NCBI RefSeq assembly: GCF_009389715.1
Contig: NC_052401.1
Span: forward strand, 4,878,071 to 4,942,070
Direction: 5' to 3'
Length of the DNA: 64,000 nucleotides
Source of the DNA: Phoenix dactylifera
Lineage: Eukaryota > Streptophyta > Magnoliopsida > Arecales > Arecaceae
Part shown: in pieces, positions 44,871-56,856 of the stretch
Layout of the letters: each line of letters starts with the position of its first letter
How positions within the stretch are numbered: the stretch's first letter is position 1
Made by a program: the position numbers and the translations under genes
Notes under the pieces: model-generated
Databases searched by the model: none
Seen by the model: the letters and a program-made list of their open reading frames with translations, nothing else
Told to the model about the DNA's origin: nothing

Positions 44871-45310
44871 TGTGAGGACTCGTGCAGCCGTGTATTTAGT
44901 CTCACATCGGTTATTCGCTGGATAGATCTTGGGTACTTATACAGGATCAAGAAAACCAAATAATACCTTCTGGTTAGCCTTTTTGGGTGAGATTTTGAGT
45001 TGTTATAAATGGTATTAGAGCGGACCTAGCCGATAACCTATGTGGAATAGGAGGACACTGCAGCATAAATTTTTTGGGGCTGACTATAGATTGATTGTGG
45101 TGTTTGTGATTAGATGTAAATAGATTTGAACCCTTAGTTTGACTAGGACGTCAAGACTTAAATGAGGAAAGTATGTGAGGACTCATGCGGGCGTATATTT
45201 AGTCCCACATCAGTTATTCGCTGGATAGATCTTGGATACTTATACATGATCAAAGAAACTAAATAATATCTTTTGTTTAATATTTTTGGATGAGGTTCTG
45301 AGTTGTTATA
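44871..45310 (+). mobile_element. TRIM retroelement, both LTRs present (440 bp)
   Basis: Direct terminal repeats of 137 bp each, 44871-45007 and 45174-45310, start TGTGAGGACTC and end GAGTTGTTATA. A primer-binding site TGGTATTAGAGC (45010-45021; compare TGGTATCAGAGC, complementary to initiator Met-tRNA) follows the first, and a purine tract (ATGAGGAAAG) precedes the second. The 166-bp interior is non-coding. Two LTRs, binding site and purine tract make it structurally whole as a non-autonomous TRIM. LTR divergence of roughly 15% by eye suggests age. No clear target duplication. Confidence 0.85.
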
Positions 45311-46905
45311 CTTTTAGCGCTTTCAAGTTTTTTTTTTTTCCTACTCTACTATATTTGTATGTTGAAAACTTACACTATAAGCATGATAAATAAGTAGATT
45401 ATTAAACAAACTTGGTTGAAATCCATGCAAGTTTTCTAGTATGGGAACTATATTCTACAATTAACCATTCATAACTTTAGGCGGAATATGTTTAAAACTT
45501 GTGCAAACTGGACCATCGTGAGAGCTAGGGTGGTGGAAGGATTTTAGGTAATTTTGCTTTAACTTCAAAAATCTGTGCTAGATTTCTAAAGATAGTAAAA
45601 TAATATTGAATATGCAAATTAAAAAGTAACAACATATTTTTTTTGAAAAATTCTCTTTCTTTTATATAATTATTAATAATGATTATTATCTAAATCTAAT
45701 ATACAATATATATAAAAAAAATCAAAGCATCCAAGATGAAATTATAACAACTCTTATGACGTTAACAACGGCTCCATTTTAAAATCTCCCAAGGAGCGTG
45801 TGGACCCCACACGGAGGACCTGGTCCTCACCCACTCCGTGGACTTTTTTTTTAAGGTCTCCAGGTGTGGGTCCCACAATTTTGATGGAGTGGACCTAGTC
45901 GAACAGAGTACAAAATTATAGTCCGGGCAGCAGCGATCACTGGGGCCCAGCATCATAAGACTGGTAGCCCAACTGGGGGAAGCCGGAAACCGATCCATGG
46001 CGATTTCTCTTCAGGTACAAAGCAAGGAAATCGGCTAAAATCCATAAGGTCCCCAAACATGTCAATAGAAGAGGTTGAACACCACCTACAGTGAATTATT
46101 TCAACCATTAATTATGTATAAAACACTTATTTCAACCATTAATTTTGTGGGGGAAAAAAAAGTTAGATTTTTCTTTTCATGAAATGGTATGTATTTAAAG
46201 ATCTTCGGATGATTTTAATATCGAGGCCAAATATGAAATGAATGATATATTTATTGAATATTTTGGATGTTCGATTTATATATACTCGTTCGGATAATTA
46301 GATGAAATTATTCATGATCCTCAAATATATATTGATTTTTCATACAAAAACTGCTTGATGGTAAGTGTTTACCATCCACTTTCAGAAGAGAGAAAGAGAA
46401 CTCATTAAGAGCATAAAGAGTATAGGTAAAACACTCATGTTATTTATTTATAGCAAATTTTGTTCGCTTATTAAGATTTTTTTGAATAAAAACTAAAAAT
46501 TACAATAAATTGCTCAACTTTTCACTATCCTTAACCTGATATATCATGATATAATCAATATTCGAAATGTAAATTAATATTAAACAACAATATTATATAT
46601 ATATATATATAAAATTTATATTCCAATCCTATGAGCTATGTTCTATCTAAAAAATAAACAAATATTAAAAATAAGAGTAACTTTAGGGAACTGGTAGGTG
46701 GTAGCCTGGTAGGATGGAGGGTCAAGCAAGGAGTACAAATTGGGCCTAACGGCTCTCAAGGGGATGATGTAACCCCACAGGGGCTGTGGGCCCTTCCATG
46801 GGCTGTGTCTTAGCTGTCAAAAAAATAAAACACGGTCAGATGAGCTAAAAGATTTTCTTTCGTATATTCTATAGAAATTATGGATTCTGCTTGGGGTTCG
46901 TTGTC
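45311..46905. other. intergenic, no gene recognised
   Basis: Very AT-rich with homopolymers and a small GC-richer patch at 45770-46000 that contains inverted GTGTGGACCCCACAC-like words. No gene, RNA or complete element could be supported. Confidence 0.35.
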
Positions 46906-46944
46906 TATATATAAAGAGCAAGCACTCTCCCATCCTTGAACCCC

Positions 46945-46979
<35 letters not shown>

Positions 46980-47143
46980 CTTGCTGCAATTGAATATTCC
47001 GGCGCGGCCGACCGGACCGTAAGGTCGGATTCCCTGTCTGAAAGTTGGCTTCCGACAGCATCCACGGCGGTCGGGTTCTCCGGATTGCACGGATTCTGGC
47101 ATCCTAAACCTCGCTGTTTCACTCCAAATTACTTAGAATCGCG
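46906..47143 (+). promoter_or_regulatory. putative promoter and non-coding first exon of the bHLH gene
   Basis: A strong TATA box, TATATATAAAG (46906-46916), is followed at the right distance by a CT-rich leader with a (CT)n run (about 46950-46976). A donor GCG|GTATGC falls at 47143/47144. No long coding frame starts in the exon, and the next gene on this strand is the bHLH gene at 48670. I infer a 5' UTR exon with an intron of about 1.5 kb. It could instead serve an unrecognised non-coding transcript. Confidence 0.5.
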
Positions 47144-48669
47144 GTATGCTCTCTCTCTCTCTCTCTTGCTCACTGTCTCTCTAGATTCAGAGAGAGGTTT
47201 TGGATTTTCTCCCATCGGACGGTTAGAACGACTGGAGGACAATCTAAGAGGCCACTTGGTATTCAACGTGGTTTATAGCGATACGCAATCCTAGAAGTTG
47301 GATTAAGTGAATCGCCACTTGTTAATTAAATGGCTCCATTGGTGGACACGTATGATTTTTGTCAGAGTAAAGCAAAAATAATTATGTCAACAAGTATTTA
47401 AAGCATGCCTTAAGAGTAGGTGGCATTAGTTTTGCAAATAGTATCTTATCTTGCTGCCTAGAAATGGTTTGGAAAGAGGAGTTTCAAATGGGATACTTTC
47501 TTTTCTTTTCTTTTCTTTTCTTTTTGAAAAAATATTGATGCCAAGGCTGGGTAGCTACTTGGTCTATTGCTATGGCATAATTTTTTTTTTTTTTTTGTAA
47601 ATTAGATTCATTAAACCAATGTAAAAAAATCTATCAAAAACATCCCTAAAGTAGATTTTGTATGATTAGCCGCAAATATCATCATCCAATTTGCACTATT
47701 GTTAGTTTTTTCTTAATGAACATTGTAACTTCAAGAGTACGTAAAGTTACCATCGCTCAATTCATTTCATTTCATTGAGGAGATGAAATGATCCAACATA
47801 GTGTAGCCGCTTATTTCTATTGGTAGTAGATCTTAATCTTGGGTTCAATATAATTTTAAATCGAACATTAGAAAGGGTCCACGCATGCAAAAAATTACGT
47901 ATGACTCATCACTCAAGGCACATGCATGATGGTTCAAGTGTACACGCAAGAGTGCATATAAAAATGCTACATGACAAAGATGATCTAAATTAGGTCATGA
48001 GAAAACTAGAAAATTTAAATTAACTGGGGCCCTCACCCTCTAAATTTGGGTCTGTTTTCAGGTCTTATAAATTTCAAATTCTAAAGCCAATGACACGAAC
48101 ACAAAAATCAACTGACAGAAGTGGTATCAGATATGGAAACATAACTAATAAAGAAAACCAAACCCAGGCTTATCAAGACCTGAGTTGTTAGCCCAAACTC
48201 AATTAGGTTCCCTCCACCTGAGCTTTCTTGAAGGGTTGTGACTTGTGAACAAGAATACATAGATTAATGGAGAGAGAAAAGGCTCAGTCAATGATATAAG
48301 GAATAAAACAAATAAACAAATAGAGGAGAGAAGGTTTCTGGCTGGATTTAAACTGTGATGGGAATCTTCTGGAAATAAAAAAAGAATGGGAGGCAATGAG
48401 ACAGTATGGATAGAGTATAAGAAAGGCAACAAGACCACGACCAAATGTTCCAAGGGGAAGGAGGCCTAAACAAAGACCAAATTGATGAGGTTTAGCAGTA
48501 ACCCAGTAATTGCTGATATAGTTTAAAATATTTGAAACACACACACACACACACACACATTTCTTAATTCCATTCTTCTTCCTCAGTTTCCTTCATTTTC
48601 TTCTAACTCACCGACTGCAATGTTATTTTGGCATCAACCTGTTGACAGTAGTGAGAAAGAAAGTAGCTG

Positions 48670-49867
48670 ATGATGATGATGATGACAGAGGTTGCTGTTC
48701 AGAAGAGAAGAAGCCATGATAGCTTCCTCCTCAGCAACATCGCCGGTGCCGGCGGAGGTCACAGTCACAGCAACAGCATTACCACCGCCACCACCACCAC
48801 CACCACTACCGCTTGCAGTGGACTGACCGCCAAGAGGCTTAAAACTAGTGGTGGTGTTGGGGGAGGAGGCATGATCTCCACCAAAGTTAGTCTTCCACCA
48901 TATTTCTTCCATCTTTCTTTATATGGTCATAGATGATATACCCACAGCTGAAGAATTGAAAGAATTCTGATGGGGTTTAAGACTAATGAGCAGGAGAAGA
49001 AGGACAAGATTGGAGAGCGTGTAGCCAAGCTGCAACAACTGGTGTCTCCTTTTGGCAAGGTAAGTGATGGATTGCCACTAGTACTGAGACTACTTGAAGT
49101 ACTTCTTTTCTTTCCTTTCCTTTGGTCTTTATCCACTGATTCTTATCCAATGATCTAAGAAGTCGAGTATCCTCTTGTTTGAGTGCAGTCGGACACAGCG
49201 TCGGTTCTTCAAGAGGCCAGTGGATATATCAAATTCCTCCACGATCAACTCCAGGTTCATTCCATGATCCACTTCCATTTCCCCCATGATTTCTCTTCTC
49301 GTCTTGCTTCCTCCTTGGAACAAGGATTGTTAGGAGTTTCTCTAGTAATCTTCGCTTCCGTTTCTCAATATGTGAATTGGTGTCATCAGGTGCTGAGTGC
49401 TCCGTATCTGCGGAGGACGTCGCCGACCGGAAAGATTGAGGTAAGACCACTTTGATCATATTCCCCTGCTCATGCTGAAGTTGAGCACTCTTTTTCCTTC
49501 TCTTTCTTCTCGAGGGAAGCTTGAGCAATTAGAAGAGATTGTGGCAGGTTCATGAAGACCACCTTCAATTCCATATTTCAAATTAAAAAAACCAAAATAA
49601 AGACAGAGCATCATAATATCAATTGGATGGAAATAAAAAGATACATATATTAAAAGAGAAGGCAGGGATATAGCTTCAATAATTTCTGCCGAAAACATGA
49701 CTATTTTCGCTAATTTCTACCCCCCATTCCATGTGATTTAGGAAGCTGAGCACTGCAGCCTAAGAAGTCATGGCCTCTGTCTCATGCCGACCTCCTCTGC
49801 GCTCAGAATTGCCCGAGGCAACGGCGCTGATCTCTGGGCTCCTGCCGGTTCAATCAGACAACCGTAA
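48670..49867 (+). CDS. atypical bHLH transcription factor
   Basis: Nuclear regulator of the plant bHLH subgroup whose members end in an SLRSxGLCLxP motif. Exons 48670-48885, 48982-49059, 49189-49254, 49390-49440 and 49742-49867, all phase 0, all GT-AG, give 178 residues. The start is the first of five ATGs in a row. The N-terminal 70 residues are low-complexity (Gly, His, then ten or so Thr/Ala) with KRLK near 56. Helix 1 (DKIGERVAKLQQLV), the loop SPFGKSDTAS and helix 2 (SVLQEASGYIKFLHDQLQVL) are clear; SAPYLRR follows. The basic region (TNEQEKKDKIGER) lacks the canonical His-Glu-Arg DNA-contact set, typical of atypical, E-box-non-binding members. The last exon has SLRSHGLCLMP. Exon 2's acceptor was chosen for frame and is the least certain border. 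A (CA)n run (48539-48560) lies in the leader. Confidence 0.85.
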
Positions 49868-52800
49868 CTCTAAAGATTTTATCGCTTACTCCCACCGTGC
49901 GAAGAAATGGCATCATGGTGGAAGCTTTTTTTAGAGACAGATTGCTAGTTAAAATCCTGACTCTATTCGTATCTGGTAGCACTGAGCTATGGTAAGGGTG
50001 TAGTATTGGGCTACGGTAGAATGCCTCATGAGTTATGCATTAATATCCTGCTGCTGGAAGCAGCCAAAGCTCTGTTATGTATTACCATTCATCCTAGTGA
50101 AGAAATGGATATGAGCATATGGTTCTGATTTCTATCACATCTTACTGCTTAAAAAAATAAAGGAGATCGCATAGCTTTTCATGCCTCAATTTCCTGTGGT
50201 TGCCACCAAGATTTCCATGTCCTCAACCTTTCCATAGTTGTTGCAAAACTCATCAAGTTTTGATCCTACTACATTCTCATCTGAAGAATGGTGTCGCGCA
50301 TTTTCTTGCTGTTGATTTAATGTCAGGAAACTCCATGCTGTTGGATTGTGTAGCTCCAGGAAATTCACCGATCATAGAGGGTAAAATTAAGTGAAACTTG
50401 TTAAGAGCAGTTGTTCAATTTATTTTGCAAAGGATATTATGAAAGAATGACTCTGATGACATTCCCCTCCTTTGTCCTAAAATCCTGCTAACGCATGAAG
50501 GAACCCACTTGAGCTGCAATAAAAACCCAATATATGTATCAAGTGATGAATCTAGAAACAAAAGGATATTTGATAAGAGAAGATAGAAAAGCTTCCGGAC
50601 AATCTAAGATAGCAAAGATAAAAAGGAATCAGCTTACCAATACAGTGATGATTAGAGTTTGGTATTTGAAGTCCTTCACATCAAAGCATATAGAGATCTG
50701 ATATTAGACATTAACTTCAGCCTCCAAACTTTTTTTTTTTCAATAAAAAAAGGGAGCTTTAGCCTCCAAATGGTACTAGTTGCTGTACACCATTAGCTCC
50801 TGCAAAACAATTAGCTTCACCAGCCTCCTTTCAGAGTATAATAAGATAACCAATGCAGAGCTTTGGAGTTGCTTGTGATATAGAAAGAAATTCTATGGAG
50901 AATTGTCCACAGCAGCCAAAGAACCTCTTGCTTTTGACACAAGCGAGGGCATGAGGTGCCTTATTCCTAGTGCACGCTATGTCCTGATCTTCAAGTTTGG
51001 GAAGAACTCTTTGAATCTAGTACATTATTCTGAAGCTCAATCCAGTGGCAACTCTCATATAAAATGCTATCAACTTCCTGTAAATCAAGTAAGTCATCAA
51101 TTATAACAATTACTAAAATTAACCATATGAAAGAACTATATGCAAATTTTCTCTTCTATTTAACTTGATAAAAGCTCATGCTGGATAACTTTATTTCTCA
51201 AACCTGACCATAACTCACCTTCTTCCAAAACTTATTTGCCTTCAATTGAATACTGACAGCTTCCTTGTACTTGGCATCATATACTTGATATTTACTGCCA
51301 CAAGTCTCTTGGGCAATTAAAGGATATAGGTATGAAGCATAGAAGAACATCGATAAATCATAACTGGTGAATTAACAATGTCAGAGCAAGTTCCTACCAA
51401 TTAATCTAGCTTCTTGTGGAGATATCATTTGCAAACATGACAAGATAATGTCTCTTATTTCTATATTTTGAGATTCACCAAATGTGCTTGCCAACTTTGT
51501 CTATTAATTTACAGCGGTATAGACAACTACCCATATTCCTCCTGGTATAGCATGGAATTGCTGTAAGAAATTAAGCTAGGGAGTTCATGCAGATTTGCTA
51601 CTTCACTAAGATACACAGCAGCAACATTTAAATCAGAAGTATATATTCATAAGAAATGAATTATGAAATCTTAGCAAATTGGTCTGCGATAACAACTCAC
51701 CATGGACCGACCAGCATCGGGTTGGAGCATCGAACGGTCCACTGCAACAGGCATAGTCATGCTTGTCATCAGTAATTTCATGGCTGTTGGATAGGCATGA
51801 GATCCAGTACCACTTCAAATCTTCATACAATCTCAAGATCATTATGAGTGGGCTTCCTAATGCTTCAAAAAAACATCCCCACCACCACCACTGCCTTCAT
51901 TATTACTATTATCAAGAACATATAAACTAGAAGTTCCTTTCAATTCAAAACAGCATATCATGTCATCTTATTCTACCAAGGTTTGAAGGCTAATATTATG
52001 ACCAGATCATTAAGTTCAAAGAAACGAATGGAACATCACAACAGCCTAGTATTGCACCGTGGTGCCATGAGCATCATCTAGAATTGGTACGACTCGTGCT
52101 TGTTGTAGTCTCTCTGGTTTCATTGATCTTAAAATATTGAAGCATGGAGCTTATTTGCACATCAATATAGATGGTAGGACATACTGTATACCTTGGATTG
52201 ATAGCAAAACTGAAGTAGGATGGTTTTTGGAGAGTTATGGCTGAAAGTGAAAGAGCTTCCTCATGCACTTTCAGAAGGCAAAACATTCAATGGAATGGAT
52301 TAGTTTCAAAATTCAAAAAACATATTTTGAAGCATTAGGTTACTTATCTCATCTTAATTCTAAATTCTATTTCAGTTAGACGGGTCAGATTTGTCTGCTT
52401 TAATATAATTGAAATATAATTAATTTTATCATTATTTTAGAAATTAAGCAAAATTAAAAATTAAAATACTATTGAGGATATGACCTTATGCCCTAAGTTA
52501 GATTGGTCAAGTGGCAGTGCCCGACTGCCTAGAGTGGTTCGAGCAGAAAGAACTCAACTGGTCAAGTTTAGACATGATTTACGTGACTCAATGAAGATCA
52601 ATAGTGGCCAAATTTCGAACAGATCCAGCAAGGTTTGAAGTAATGAGCTAATCTACTGCTTGGATACTGGGGGCGGTTCAAGGCCTCCACATTGGGTTAA
52701 CTTGGATCTGAGCAACAAGAAAAATAAGGCTTGCACTAGGATCCTTAATTGAGTCTGTCTAGAGAAAAAAAAAAGAGAAAGAAGAGAGAATTTTAGTCTG

Positions 52801-53880
52801 GATTCAATCAGGGTTTGGGTTTGGTCATCAAGGGTCAATCGAGATTAATCATTATATCTGGCCTATGAGTCAAGAGAGAGAAAAGAGGATTTGATAAACT
52901 AATTCATAGCTAAATAAATAAATAAAAAAATAAAGAATTAGTAGAGGAAGAAGAAGGTAGAATGGAGGGAAAGAAGAGAGGGAAGATAAGAAGAGAAGAG
53001 AAGACGTAGGGGGTGGGTGCCGGGGATCCGACGTCCAAGCCTGGAGGAACCGGTGGCTGAGGTGGCCTCGGCGATGGTGGCGACAGCCTGCGGCAAGGTG
53101 GCGCAGCCGGCGGTGAGGTGCCACGGTGGTTCCCCCACGCAAAGAGAAAATAGAGGAGGAAGAGGAAAAGAGGCAGAGCCCCTAGCTGCCGGGGTGACAG
53201 CTCTCTTGTCCAAGGAGGAAGCAAGAGGATGCGACAGACTCACCGGGGTGTGGCAGAGGCGGCAACTTTGGCGGCGATTGATGGAGGTGGCATGATCGAT
53301 CGAGAAGGTCTTGGTTTGGCTTAAAAGCAAGAAAATGGAGGCTCAAATCCGGGTTCACTCATCTGGTAATCACATGGAGGAGATAACGGGGTTACCAAGG
53401 GCAGTGGCAGCAATGGAGCTCGGCCGGAGATAGTGGTTTCCGACAAGCTTTGCAGTGGCAAATCTCGGAACAGGGAAAACAAGATAGTGGAGGGCTTCAA
53501 GAGAGAAATGGAAGATCTTGGGCCGTAGCTATCGATCGTGGTGGCACGGTGGCTGCCGGAGACGAGAGAGAAGTAGGGAGAAGGCCCGATGATGATACAT
53601 GTAAGAAAATAGAAAATATATAAATAAATCTATCTTATCCTATCGGCTTAAGTTTTTAGGACAAGTGTTAGGCCAGAGGTCCATCCTCCCACAATCATGG
53701 TGGCGGTTGTGCACGACCAAATGACCGACGACCATACGAATGTCTCGCGGTGTCATCACTAGCCACAACTTTGTGGCTGCGGTCTTATCCTCTCAATGGG
53801 CGGTGGATCGAGCAGGGAAATGCGGCTCCTCTATTCCTTTTTTTTTTTTTTTGAATTTTCAAATTGAAGTTGGTAGTTGT
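49868..53880. other. intergenic, possible weak exons on the minus strand, repeat-like right part
   Basis: The first few hundred bases should be the bHLH 3' UTR. Between about 51240 and 52290 several minus-strand segments look exon-like (open, with fair splice borders) but match no family I know. From about 52880 to 53640 the DNA is purine- and GC-rich with short overlapping open frames on both strands, in a style common in plant LTR-retroelement leaders; no element ends were found. No gene is supported. Confidence 0.3.
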
Positions 53881-53889
53881 TGCTGACTT

Positions 53890-55085
53890 CAATTTCCTGC
53901 CCAAGCCAAGGAACTTACTCCGAAAAGTCCTGACAAATGATGATTGAGATGAGATTCGGCATTTTTGAACAAAGCAAAGCTGGCAACGCAAAGCATGAGT
54001 GGCGTACTCACACGTCTTTTGTGGCAATCTGCAAGCAGGAGGACAAAGGGTTACAGGGAAGAGTCAAGTCAAAGCAGTCTCGGCTTGGCTTCCGGTGCTT
54101 GCCCCTTCCAATGTTGGGCTGTCTCTGCGGTGCCGGCTCCCGGTTTTGTTCTCTCTGTCTTTGGTTTAGGTTCCTGGGGTAGTTTTACTCAGCTGGGACT
54201 TCACCTAGCACAGGAATGCTTGATCGAGAAAAACAAGCAAAGAAGCAGCAGGATACGAAATATGAAGGGGCTGGAGGTAGAGCCAATGACCAATTGAATA
54301 GTTAAAGACTACAGTTTTAAGCCCGAAATCATGCTCCCATTCTTCATTAGGCAAAGCAATCTCGGTTGGTAGCTAGTTAGGATCAAATCGACGGGCTGGT
54401 CGAGTAAGAGCTCCTGCTTACCTCTCCCAATGATGGTCGAGCCTACACATCTATCCCTCAATTCAAAGTCAAAGTAGACTACCGTCGAATTTGAATAAAT
54501 TTTTTTTGGCTCGGAACGGATTCCTACCCGTCTACACATATAGTGAGAACCGAGGCCCTCCCCTACTAACTAGAAGTATTAACTTCAAGAGCATGACGAG
54601 AAAACAGGCTTCAAAGACACATTCGCTCGCTCAGAGTTCTAATATGCAGCGCCAAGCAGTTCCGCTTTCTCGGTCCGAGAATTGCATTGTTGGAACTGGG
54701 CTGGAACGCCAAACAGCTCATATAGGTTAGATGTACTCTTATCTTCAACGAATGGTCCAGCATTCAATGCTGGTCAAAGCATATGGTTACCTGGCTGGTT
54801 GAATTGGCAGTCGGCATTCCCTTCGGAGATTTAGACTACGTCAGAACGATTAGACCTTGGCAGAACCATAATTTGCAGCAGAAGGTTCGGACCACTCATC
54901 AGAGACTGGCAGGCTTTCGAGTGAGCTTGGGGGATTCGATCGAGGTCAAGGATTGGTCTGCCATCTCACAAATGCCATCTCAGACACGTGTACTTTTCGT
55001 CACTAAGAGACCACCGGATCGGACAGTTGGACTGGGTGATGCCGCTAAGAGACCTGGTCCTCCCCATGTTTCAATAACAGCGTTA
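53890..55085. other. possible nuclear copy of mitochondrial DNA (NUMT)
   Basis: This 1.2-kb block differs sharply from its surroundings: balanced base composition near 46-48% GC, no A/T homopolymers beyond one T-run, no transposon ends, and many short open frames with no codon bias. Phrases such as GGCTCGGAACGGATTCCTAC and CGCTTTCTCGGTCCGAG have the texture of plant mitochondrial intergenic DNA. I recognise no mitochondrial gene in it, so this is an inference from composition. The left edge is near a poly-T at 53840; the right edge meets AT-rich MITE-like sequence at about 55085. Confidence 0.4.
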
Positions 55086-55119
55086 TAGCAAACCCCCACC
55101 TGTCACTGACCGTTAGAAT

Positions 55120-55327
55120 CATTATAACAGCCATTGTTAACCTGGTAATGTGCAATTATAATTGAAAATAACAGGAAATAATTTAAAAAATATTAGTTTT
55201 TATGTGGTACAGATTCTTTGAAAAAAATTGGTAGAATAATTTGATTCTGCAAATAATAGTTTATTAGAGACATAATCCAAATGCAAATAACTACCGTCAT
55301 TTTGATTATTAAAGGCTGTTATAATGC
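55120..55327. mobile_element. MITE-like element with perfect 13-bp inverted ends
   Basis: CATTATAACAGCC at 55120-55132 is matched by its exact complement GGCTGTTATAATG at 55315-55327. The 208-bp stretch is AT-rich and non-coding. Related words (GCCATTGTAAT, GCCATTATTTTG) continue to about 55440, so the element may be larger or nested. No convincing target duplication, so the superfamily is not assigned. Confidence 0.45.
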
Positions 55328-55814
55328 TAAATAATCTATTTCTATGCTGTTCCTTTTTAATCCGTTGGTTTATGTTATATAATAATATAAGGGAGGATCA
55401 TTGTAATGGCCATTGTAATTTTGCAAGGGCCATTATTTTGATCCTTGAATTCAACAATTCAATACTCCAACAATTTTCCCTAGTTTGAATTGAATAATTT
55501 TGGTTCAAGTCTTTTCGAGAAGGAGATCGAGCTTGGACTTTGACAACTAACTCAACAGACCACAAGAGTTATCATGTACGCATAATTAAAATGTATTATT
55601 TGTGATACACTCTAGATGTAATAAGAAATGCCCTGATCACCCAATATAGATAAAAAATCATTTTTCTTATTTATCTAATTTGTTAGATACACGTTTAATC
55701 CAAGGAGACATGCTGTCATGCTTCTCTTTCTTACCGAAAAAACTGAATTATAGTAATGCGAAGAGGAAGAGAATGAAGAGCTAGTCCTAAGTTTGGTTTA
55801 CATACAAGATTAGA

Positions 55815-56253
55815 TGCAACAATCTATTAACTCACCCAAAAAAGCTAATTAGAAGGCATTTTGGATTTTTTAGTCCTGTATAAGTATCCAAATTCACCTC
55901 GACGAATAACCAATATGGAACTAAACATATGCCCCTACACAGGTCCTCACATACTCTCCTCGTTCAAGCTTTGACGTTCTCATCAGGCCAAGGATTCAAA
56001 TTCATTCAAATCTAATCACAAACACCACGTTCGACCCATGGTTAGCCTCCATAAACCCGTACTGCAGTGTTCCCTAGTCCACATAGGCTATAGGTCGAGC
56101 TTGCTCTAATACCTTTTGTAACAAACCACGAACTCACTCCAAAAGGCTAGCCGAAAGATATTTTTTGAATTTTTTAGCCTTATATAAGTACCCAAAATTT
56201 TCTCAGTGAATAACCGATGTAGGACTAAACACACGCCAATACGGATCATCACA
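55815..56253 (-). mobile_element. TRIM retroelement, same family, minus strand, both LTRs present
   Basis: Read on the minus strand, LTRs of 137 bp at 56117-56253 and 55815-55951 start TGTGA(T/G)GA and end TTG(C/T)A-like or GTTACA. GGTATTAGAGC (about 56103-56113) is the primer-binding site, and GAACGAGGAGAG precedes the 3' LTR. The interior shares blocks with the 44.9-kb copy (CCTATGTGGA, ACACTGCAG, GTGGTGTTTGTGATTAGAT). Flanking pentamers TTAGA and TTAAA may be a decayed 5-bp target duplication. Structurally whole as a TRIM, moderately aged. Confidence 0.85.
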
Positions 56254-56673
56254 TTAAACATAAAATAGAGTTAGATAACACTCATTACGGTGTTGTAACC
56301 GAAACCTATGGATTCAAACAAAATCCAAACTTATAAGCCTAGCATGGGCCCAAAAATAATTTCCAAGATAACATGTGGACTGATTCTTCGTCTATTCATC
56401 CATTAATTTTACTTTAGAATAACTCAAAAATCTAATCTGCTATATATTGACGATCTACTTTTAATGCCGATTCATGCATTACAATGAGATATTGATTTAT
56501 GTATATTCTAAACTTTATGCTAGTGATGCTAGGTTTCTGAATCCTATTTTGTTGTTCGTTGCTGTTATAAGTTATATCTTATTGATTGTTGATTACTGTT
56601 ATGAGTTATATCCTCTTAGCTATCATTACTATTATAATTCTATATATACATACCTTTTCGTAAATCTGATTTA

Positions 56674-56856
56674 TTAAACCAATCTAGAATAAATATATTT
56701 GTGGAAATCGGAAAATAAAATATCATCGCAGCCATCTACAAAAATAGATCCAGTGTGATTAGCTATATCTGATGTTATCCAATCTGCAGCTCTATTAGCT
56801 TTTCTATAAATATGCTTCACTTCTAATGTCTGTATGATGGCCCTATTTTCCAGCAA
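56674..56856 (-). pseudogene. LINE remnant: RNase H tail of ORF2
   Basis: The minus-strand frame reads ...VKHIYRKANRAADWI... then DDILFSDFHKYI and a stop. The pattern H-x-YR-x-AN-x-AADW, followed by LFSDF, is the C-terminal end of the RNase H domain in plant L1-type LINEs. Related but broken sequence continues upstream to about 56990. It lies downstream of the minus-strand fructokinase gene. Confidence 0.65.

Noticed and set aside
52870-53330. Open frames of 90-130 codons on both strands
   Set aside because: Low-complexity Arg/Pro/Ser-rich peptides in purine-rich repeat-like DNA; no motif.
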